DNA of 64,000 nucleotides from Tillandsia leiboldiana (taxonomy: Eukaryota > Streptophyta > Magnoliopsida > Poales > Bromeliaceae): assembly GCA_029204045.2 (NCBI GenBank), contig CM055062.1, positions 3,888,386-3,952,385 of the forward strand, given 5' to 3'. The notes below the pieces were generated by a model, which had not been told where the DNA came from, did not search any database, and saw only the letters and a program-made list of their open reading frames with translations. This document shows, piece by piece, positions 57,103 to 64,000 of the stretch. Both the position numbers and the translations under genes were made by a program. Each line of letters starts with the position of its first letter. The first letter of the stretch is position 1.

Positions 57103-60100
57103 CTAGGAATCAAATAAATGGGGGTAACGCTCCCTCATGGCTGACTCGCGTTCCCACGTGGCTTCACGCTCTTCGTGGTTCTCCCATTGTACCTTGACGT
57201 AGGGGATCGATCTATTCCTCAGCTTCTTCTCATCTCGAGCCAGGATCTTCAGAGGTGTCTCATCATAACTCAGATCCTCGCGAAGCTGGACGGCGGTAGG
57301 GCTGATCACATGTGAAGGATCCCTGATATACTTCCGTAGCATGGAGACGTGAAAGACATTGTGCACTCGGGCGAGGTTAGGAGGAAGAGCCAATCGATAA
57401 GCTACAGGGCCAATGCGCTCCAAAATCTCGAAGGGACCGACAAATCGGGGACTGAGCTTGTTGCGAATCCCAAATCGCTTGATTCCCCGAGTTGGCGATA
57501 CCTTCAGTAGGACATGATCGCCTACTTGGAACTCCAAGTCTCGTCGTCGTTGGTCCGCATAGCTTTTCTGTCTGCTCTGCGCGGTTAGCATCTGCTGTCT
57601 AGCTACCCGCACTCTGGCCTCTGCATCCTCTAGTAGCTCTGGCCCGATAACACGGCGCTCACCGACATCATCCCAACAGATGGGGGAACGACATCGGCGC
57701 CCGTACAGTGCCTCGTAAGGAGCCATACCGATACTCGCCTGATAGCTGTTGTTGTAGGCGAACTCCACTAAGGAAAGATACCGGTACCAACCATCTCCGT
57801 ACTCAAGTATACAGGCTCGCAACATATCCTCCAATGTCTGAATGACTCGCTCGGACTGCCCATCACTTTGGGGGTGAAAGGCAGTACTGAACTTCAATTT
57901 GGTACCCATAGCCTCTTGAACATTCTTCCAGAACTGAGACACAAAGCGAGTGTCCCTATCCGAAACGATCGATGCGGGAGTGCCATGCAGTCGCACGATC
58001 TCATCAATATAGAGCTGGGCGAGTCTATCACGGGTCCAAGTCGTGTGTATCGGCAGGAAGTGGGCCGACTTGGTGAGTCGATCCACTATGACCCATATAG
58101 CATCGTGGCCTCGCTGGGATCGAGGCAGACCGGTAACGAAGTCCATCGTGATCTGCTCCCACTTCCAAACGGGTACAGGAAGCGGTTGCAGTTTACCCGC
58201 CGGTCGTTGGTGTTCCGCCTTCACCTGCTGGCAAACCAGGCACTGCGCCACATAGTTCGCCACATCAGCCTTCATCCCAGGCCACCAGTAATGCTGTTTC
58301 AGATCCCGGTACATTTTTGTTCCGCCAGGATGTACCGTGTATAAGGACCGATGCGCCTCCGTGAGGATGTCCTTCTTTAATTCACTGTCATCTGGGACAC
58401 ACCAACGGCCCCTGAATCGGATAGAGCCATCGGTGTTCAGCTGGTAATCATCAGTCTGTCCCAATGATATCAGCTCTCGAATCTTCTGGAAGGAGGGGTC
58501 GGACTGCTGTCCCTCCTTTATGCGATCAAGTAGGGTAGGCTGCACTACCATCGCTAAAAGTCGAGCGGTAGACCCCGAAGGAACGATCTCCAAGTCTAGG
58601 CGCTGGAACTCAGAAATCAAGTGGTCCTGATCAGTGATCAATAACAGTTCTGGGGACACGTTCTTTCGGCTCAAAGCATCAGCTACCACGTTGGCCCGAC
58701 CTGGGTGGTACTGGATAGTGAGATCATAGTCCTTTAGCAGTTCGAGCCATCGTCGTTGCCTCAAGTTCAGCTCCTTCTGAGTAAAGAGGTACTTAAGGCT
58801 CTGGTGATCAGTGAAGACCTCGCAGTGGACTCCATATAGATAATGCCTCCATAACTTGAGAGCGAAAACCACCGCGGCGAGCTCGAGATCATGCGTCGGA
58901 TAGTTTTGCTCATAAGGCTTCAGTTGTCGAGAGGCATAGGCTATCACTTTTTCATTTTGCATCAGGACACAGCCCAACCCGATCCGAGAGGCGTCACAAT
59001 AAACCACATAGTTCTCGCCTTGGACCGGTAACGTCAATACGGGTGCCTCAGTCAATAGTCGCTTTAACTCATCAAAAGCGAGCTGGCACTCAGGAGTCCA
59101 CATGAACTTTTCTTCTTTCTTCGTCAGACGGGTCATTGGAGCAGCGATTTTAGAAAACCCTTCGACGAACCGCCGATAATACCCTGCCAGACCGATGAAA
59201 CTGCGCACCTCAGTGGCATTGGTCGGCTGGGGCCACTCTTTAATAGCTTCAATTTTCTTGGAATCCACGGCAACGCCCTCAGCAGATATGATGTGTCCAA
59301 GAAATGCGACTTCCCGAAGCCAAAAATCGCACTTCTTGAATTTAGCATACAGATTGTTCTCTCGCAAGACTTGGAGAACCTGTCGAAGATGCTCCTGATG
59401 TTCTAGATCGCTTTTCGAATAAATAAGAATGTCGTCAATGAATACCACGACAAAACGATCCAGAAAGGGTTTGAAAACCCGGTTCATCATATCCATGAAA
59501 GCAGCAGGGGCATTTGTAAGTCCAAACGGCATCACTGTGTACTCATAGTGGCCGTACCGGGTTCGAAAAGCAGTTTTCGAGATATCCTCCGCTCTAACCC
59601 GCAACTGATGATACCCGGATTGCAAATCGATCTTAGAAAATACCACCGACCCTTGGAGTTGGTCGAAAAGATCGTCAATCCGCGGGAGAGGATAGCGGTT
59701 CTTGATGGTAACTTTGTTTAGTTCCCGGTAATCAACGCACAAACGTAGGCTGCCGTCCTTTTTCTTCACGAAGAGCACAGGCGCGCCCCAAGGAGAAACA
59801 CTGGGTCGGATGAAACCCAAGGCAGTTAGTTCTTCAAGCTGGACCTTCAACTCCTTTAACTCCGCAAAAGCCATGCGGTAAGGCGCTCGAGAAATAGGAG
59901 CTGTGCCGGGGACGAGATCAATAATGAATTCGATTTCCCGCTCAGGGGGCATCCCTGGAAGCTCAGCAGGAAATACGTCTGAGAAACTCCGCACCACGGC
60001 AATATCCTCGATCCGACGAGTAGCAGTAGGGGTGGTGACAGCCATGGCAAGATATGCCACACACCCCCTCTCAAGGCGACGAACTGGGGTCACCGAGCAG

Positions 60101-60648
60101 ATCCCCAAATAAGCAGAAGGTTCGAAGCCTGAATAGATCAACTCCGCTCCACCAGGCGGATCCAAGGTCAATCTCCGAAAGGTGCAGTCGATGGTAGCTC
60201 TGTATCTAGACAACCAGTTCATCCCCAAGATCACGTCATAGTGACGTAGCTTGAGAACGAATAGAGAAATAGGGAAACTCCGTCCACCAATATGAACAGG
60301 GCATAATCGGAGCTCTTGGTTAATTGGAACACTATGACCCGGAATCTCTACCCAAAAACGATCTCTAGTGTACTGGACGATAATACCGTGGGTAGTAATA
60401 AAGTGGGTGGAGATAAATGAATGCGACGCCCCAGTATCAAACAGAGTTTTAGCATTATGTCCAAAGACAGAGGTAGTACCTGCCAAGTTGTCCTCCGGAG
60501 TGGGCTCGCCATGGGTAAGGGCGAATACACGCCCACCAGCTGTCTGTCGTGACCCAGAAGGTGGTCGAGGAAGAGGAGGACGACCCGAGGAAGCAGAACT
60601 CGGTGCAGGGGCTTGTCGTCGTGGTGGTGCAGGAATAGGAGCAGTCAT
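57103..60648 (-). CDS. Pol polyprotein of element D (protease-RT-RNase H-integrase-chromodomain)
   Basis: The 1181-residue open frame copies retroelement RNA into DNA and integrates it. Protease: DTGAS at 71-75. RT: LCVDYRELNKV (303-313), MPFGLTNAP (373-381) and the catalytic FIDD at 403-406. RNase H: Asp552, Glu589 and Asp614, then HPGRANVVADALSR. Integrase: a zinc-binding His/Cys region (about 766-806) and the D,D-35-E triad at Asp836, Asp897 and Glu933. A GPF/Y module (about 1071-1090) and a C-terminal chromodomain-like tail (about 1150-1179, VKVQWENH...ATWE) follow. All key catalytic residues are present. The frame stays open upstream of Met1 through the gag zinc knuckle to about 60940, so the true product is a gag-pol fusion. 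Met1 is only the first ATG of the intact part. Confidence 0.95.
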   Translation of the reverse strand: MTAPIPAPPRRQAPAPSSASSGRPPLPRPPSGSRQTAGGRVFALTHGEPTPEDNLAGTTSVFGHNAKTLFDTGASHSFISTHFITTHGIIVQYTRDRFWVEIPGHSVPINQELRLCPVHIGGRSFPISLFVLKLRHYDVILGMNWLSRYRATIDCTFRRLTLDPPGGAELIYSGFEPSAYLGICSVTPVRRLERGCVAYLAMAVTTPTATRRIEDIAVVRSFSDVFPAELPGMPPEREIEFIIDLVPGTAPISRAPYRMAFAELKELKVQLEELTALGFIRPSVSPWGAPVLFVKKKDGSLRLCVDYRELNKVTIKNRYPLPRIDDLFDQLQGSVVFSKIDLQSGYHQLRVRAEDISKTAFRTRYGHYEYTVMPFGLTNAPAAFMDMMNRVFKPFLDRFVVVFIDDILIYSKSDLEHQEHLRQVLQVLRENNLYAKFKKCDFWLREVAFLGHIISAEGVAVDSKKIEAIKEWPQPTNATEVRSFIGLAGYYRRFVEGFSKIAAPMTRLTKKEEKFMWTPECQLAFDELKRLLTEAPVLTLPVQGENYVVYCDASRIGLGCVLMQNEKVIAYASRQLKPYEQNYPTHDLELAAVVFALKLWRHYLYGVHCEVFTDHQSLKYLFTQKELNLRQRRWLELLKDYDLTIQYHPGRANVVADALSRKNVSPELLLITDQDHLISEFQRLDLEIVPSGSTARLLAMVVQPTLLDRIKEGQQSDPSFQKIRELISLGQTDDYQLNTDGSIRFRGRWCVPDDSELKKDILTEAHRSLYTVHPGGTKMYRDLKQHYWWPGMKADVANYVAQCLVCQQVKAEHQRPAGKLQPLPVPVWKWEQITMDFVTGLPRSQRGHDAIWVIVDRLTKSAHFLPIHTTWTRDRLAQLYIDEIVRLHGTPASIVSDRDTRFVSQFWKNVQEAMGTKLKFSTAFHPQSDGQSERVIQTLEDMLRACILEYGDGWYRYLSLVEFAYNNSYQASIGMAPYEALYGRRCRSPICWDDVGERRVIGPELLEDAEARVRVARQQMLTAQSRQKSYADQRRRDLEFQVGDHVLLKVSPTRGIKRFGIRNKLSPRFVGPFEILERIGPVAYRLALPPNLARVHNVFHVSMLRKYIRDPSHVISPTAVQLREDLSYDETPLKILARDEKKLRNRSIPYVKVQWENHEEREATWERESAMRERYPHLFDS

Positions 60649-61954
60649 CTGCGAAGGTGTAGACCCCCGCGGGCATGTCGCAGAAATGTGTCCCGGTTGG
60701 CCGCAATTGAAGCATCGGCCATGCTTCTGATCACAGTCCTTCGCTCGGTGGGTACCCCCGCAGAAGACACATGGCCGGGGGCCCCAGTTGGGACTGTTGA
60801 AAGAGCCGGCGGCTGGAGATCTCTTTGGCCACTTCTTCAGTTGTGGTCGTTTAGCCTTCTTGTTCTGGTGGTACTGTCCACTGCCGCCCTCCCAAGGAGC
60901 CCTTTCTTGCCTTTGTCCCTGTCCGCCGCAATCCGCTCAGAGCGGGAGATCTTGACCTCAGCCTCGATGGCTAGACACCGCTCCACGCAGTTGTCGAAGT
61001 CGGTGCTCAAATGGGAGGAGATATGGCGGCGGATCTCGTGCCTCAAACCCTGCGAGAAGAGTCGTACCTTGCGGCGTTCCTCGCGCACTGCCTGGGGAAC
61101 CAGGTCGGCAATGCGCAGGAACTCCTGCTCGTAGTCACGGACGCTCTTGTCGCCCTGCTTGAGGTTCTCCAGTTCACGTTCGAGACCCTCCTTGGTGGTC
61201 TCCTTCAGGTGGTGCTGGTACAAAGAAGCCTTAAAGACCGCCCAAGAAGGTTCAGGAAGGCCTGCAAAGTGGCGCTCTCGATGACGCCTCCACCATTTTG
61301 ACGCCCGGCCCTCCAGGCAATGCACAGCGATGTGTACTTTGTCGCGTTCTTCAGTGTACACATCCTGGAAGAGCTTCTCCATGTGGTCGATCCATTGCTC
61401 GACCCGCCCAGTGATCGTCGTCCTTGCCGTCGAATGTCTGCGGCTTAAATTTCTTGAATTCGAGCAGAGCCGCCTTTGCTCGAGCCTTTTCCGCTTGATC
61501 AGCCTCAGGGTTGGCTGCAGAATCAGCAACAGGGGAGACGGAACGGGATGACGCAGATGCCATCATAGCGGTGCCAGCAGGGGCAACAGAAACCCCCGGT
61601 ACCGCGAAAGATGCCGCAGCCACATCCGGAATGGGCCCCGCAGGTGGTGGTACAGGGTCAGCAGCGGGTCCCGCCAAACCCTCAGGCTCGGCAGCGGCCG
61701 GTGCAACAGAGGGTGCGACCGGCGGTGTAGCAACTGGAATGACGGGTGGGGGAGCAGGTGGGGCAGGAGCAGCCGTCTGCTGCTGCACAAAATTGCTGGA
61801 CTATCCCAGCCAGGGTCGTCATCTGGGCCTCAAGTCGCTCCATGCGGCCCTGATCAACAGGCTCACGTCGGCACCCTAGGTGGTCGGCCGACTCCTCGGC
61901 CAGTCGCCTGCACCCCTCGTCCTCCAGGACCACAGACCCAGGAGGACGTGCCAT
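60649..61954 (-). pseudogene. Frameshifted gag of element D
   Basis: Gag would start MARPPGSV at 61954. Its reading frame changes at about 61.79 kb, about 61.41 kb and about 60.93 kb. Across the three frames one can follow a coiled N-terminus (MERLEAQMTTLAGIVQQF), a Pro/Ala/Val-rich linker, and the capsid core with WIDHMEKLFQDVY and CLEGRASKWWRR. The last frame carries zinc knuckles (CVFCGGTHRAKDC and CFNCGQPGHISATC at about 60780-60680) and joins the pol frame. No frame contains an early stop of its own apart from the shifts, so one-base errors could explain all three breaks. Confidence 0.8.
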
Positions 61955-62119
61955 CACTGAACAATATAATCATGGTTAGAAACAACCTCTCCAATAGTAT
62001 TACGTGTTAAGTTTCTAACCCCTAAACTCGGACATTCCCAACGGCTCTCACGTGACAAGTCATCCGAGGGGTTCATCCTAACCAGTTCTTAATCCATCTT
62101 CCTAGACCCGTGTACCTAT

Positions 62120-62132
62120 GGCTCTGATACCA
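62120..62132 (-). other. Primer-binding site of element D
   Basis: The minus strand reads TGGTATCAGAGCC, complementary to initiator tRNA-Met. It lies seven bases inside the LTR start at 62140. Confidence 0.88.
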
Positions 62133-62139
62133 TAAAATC

Positions 62140-64000
62140 TGTCACGCCCCGAGTTTAAAAAATCCAGTCTAAATTTTTTTTTTTTAAATCAGATTTTGCA
62201 AAACGGGCGTAACAGACCCGCCACACATATAGGAAACCCCTATCATGCACGGCTAAACTAATCCAATCATCAATCAAAGAGCAATCACTATCACAACTAA
62301 CAATACTAATCATCAGAGTATAATCCGAATATCACAATGTCAACAATCTGAAATGTCATAACAAACTAGAAACTGAAATAACATAAATAAGGATCAGCTA
62401 CAAGTCATCGGGAATCTCAATCATCATAACTATCATCAGGGGGACAGCTCTATTGTGACAGGCTCACTGGATCGTCCCGACACCCCACTACCCGAACGAC
62501 CTGAAAAACAGTCACCCAGGGTGTGAGATACACCGGAGTGCATCCCAGTGGGCACGACGAGCCGAGAAATAGCTAATCGTACCTACTGGGTACAATAATC
62601 TGCGGATAGTAAGAGTCATAGGTAAAGCTGAATAATATAACAGATCTACTGATAATCAACAAAATCCACAGATATCGAAATAAGCAGGTAATCAAGGGTA
62701 GTGAAACCGCAAGTAGTAAATGCTGGACATATATGTATGTAAACGAGATAATCAATCATGAACTAGCAGTAAGGTACCGGGTAAGATATCTTCATAACAG
62801 CGCAAGATAATAAGAATGCTTCAATAAAAGACTCAAGACCCAATCAACGCCAGTATTGGTCCCAAGGACCTCAGGCTAAGCCACTGTACAGCACCCCATC
62901 CGCGACATAACCACCTGCACTTCACAGACGCCAAGCAGTCCTAGGGCAACAAGCTCACGGGTCTTTTCTATAGACCACTTTACCGTAAAGAACACTATGA
63001 CGGTGGCCAGACCGTTCAGTGGAACGGGAAGTACAGCAGTGCGTGGCAATCATCATGCTATGCTCAATCTCGCGGTCTAATGACCGGTAATCGGCAACAA
63101 GCCGAGGGTATCCCAAGAGGGAATCAATCATCTGTCTGTATCAATCAATCAAATCAATCATGCATATCTGAATAAGGTTATATGACAAGAGACCATGAAA
63201 CTAGCAGCAATAATCAATCAATCATGGTCTATCATGCATAACTGGAATATAAATGCAAGTATCTCAGGGTATCAAATGCAGTGTACTAACTGATAGCTAC
63301 GAAGCATGATCAGACCACAAGTATCAACTGTACTGAATAATGACAAGTAACAGGAAATGTCATAATCTATGAGTAGATATACCCAATCAAGGCTAAGTCA
63401 AAACAGGTGTCCAACTGGACTAGAAGCAACCAGAGGGCCGAGAAAGATAAAGCCCGACCGAAGATAACCCACCTGAATGTAGGCAGATCCTCGAACTCCA
63501 CGCTCTGCTACTGGGAGGCTGGTGCTGAACAACTGGGCCCTGAATAAAAACTATAATCATAATAGACTCACACATACCCATCCCGATGACACGACAGTAG
63601 CGAATGCTTATACGGAATACTATCGCTAGTTAGCGGACAAAATCCGTTTTCCCCCGACAACAAGACCCATGGGACTCTAACAAAATGCCCAGTAAAATAT
63701 AAATACTGTCTAAAGACAGCCAGTGTGTCCAATATCCATTGTCGATCCTCATACATTTTTAATTTTGCATAATTACACTATGTTTTAGCTTGTTTCGATC
63801 CGTTCTGAGATCCGTGAATCCAAAAGCTGCGCCGAAACTTTCAGCGGCGTTCGTTACGACGAGAACGAAGCTCTGTGCGTCACAAGATTTGGTCCGAGCC
63901 CAGGCCCAAATACAAGTTGCCCATAAACATTAGGGCCAATTTATAACAATGTTATCACTTACATATGGCTAGATCAAAGGTGATGTAACTGGTGAGCATG
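62140..64000 (-). repeat. 5' LTR of element D (partial)
   Basis: This stretch aligns with 53076 onward. Differences are mostly one- or two-base insertions and deletions, many in short homopolymers. In the first 190 bases I count about seven differences, all but one of them indels. The shared hairpin is at 62519-62552. The LTR should continue about 2.1 kb beyond the window. Confidence 0.88.

Larger units (their letters stand above)
53076..64000 (-). mobile_element. Tekay/Del-like Ty3/gypsy chromovirus, element D (cut by window edge)
   Basis: The element lies on the minus strand. From left to right it has the 3' LTR (53076-57057), polypurine tract (57058-57075), gag-pol (57103-61954), PBS (62120-62132) and part of the 5' LTR (62140-64000). 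The five bases before the left LTR are ATAAT, the expected target duplication; its partner lies outside the window. The single gag-pol frame with a C-terminal chromodomain-like tail and the long LTRs fit the Tekay/Del clade of plant chromoviruses. Confidence 0.92.

Noticed and set aside
57868..58344. 158-codon plus-strand frame inside pol
   Set aside because: It lies antisense to the intact integrase region and is a shadow of that frame.

Overview
The window is nuclear DNA of a flowering plant, probably a monocot. Evidence: intron-containing plant genes with canonical GT..AG borders, a GC-rich single-exon ERF gene, an E2F-regulated plant CDT1 gene, and LTR retrotransposons primed by initiator tRNA-Met. 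I cannot name the species. About two thirds of the window is retrotransposon sequence. Only two cellular protein genes are supported: a small group-IX ERF transcription factor (27352-27771, minus) and the replication-licensing factor CDT1 (46675-49707, plus, seven exons, 561 codons plus stop). No tRNA, rRNA or CRISPR array was seen.

1-24554: a nested retrotransposon stack. The oldest layer, element A (Ty3/gypsy, minus orientation), has a left LTR entering from outside the window (1-1660), a decayed internal region (1661-4936) and a right LTR that starts at 4937 and ends at 24554. Three later insertions cut that right LTR: a solo Ty3 LTR 'C' (6292-9654, TSD GGTAT), a complete related element B (9897-20905, TSD GTCCC, LTRs of about 4.05 kb, internal region of 2.9 kb) and a solo LTR with Copia-like features (22809-24076, TSD CTGTG). 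Removing them leaves an LTR of 3,963 bp, matching the LTR length of B. A and B carry the same broken gag-pol remnants, so they belong to a non-autonomous family.

24555-33878: AT-rich gene space. It holds a 576-bp TRIM with perfect 177-bp LTR spacing and TSD GCTAC, a decayed sister TRIM, a tandem duplication beside the ERF gene, the ERF gene, a fold-back element, two members of a MITE family lodged in (TA)n arrays, and an LTR fragment.

33879-43120: two solo LTRs of the TGTNACGCCCCG Ty3 group in opposite orientations (E 33879-37897, TSD TTGGT; F 38425-43120, TSD CACTG), 527 bp apart.

43121-53075: AT-rich DNA with a possible LTR remnant, alternative hairpins, a GC-rich islet and a large inverted repeat, followed by CDT1 with a compact promoter carrying four E2F-type sites. 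Downstream is a minisatellite-rich, unclassified stretch.

53076-64000: element D, a Tekay/Del-like chromovirus on the minus strand. It has one full LTR (53076-57057), an intact 1181-residue protease-RT-RNase H-integrase-chromodomain frame, a frameshifted gag, a PBS, and a second LTR cut by the window edge. Single-base indels concentrate to the right of about 60.9 kb, which suggests lower sequence accuracy there.

Most notable signals: regularly spaced CCGG-centred palindrome arrays in two unrelated LTRs, just upstream of putative TATA boxes; a hairpin with compensatory changes shared by LTRs of six Ty3 elements; and the shared lesions of A and B.
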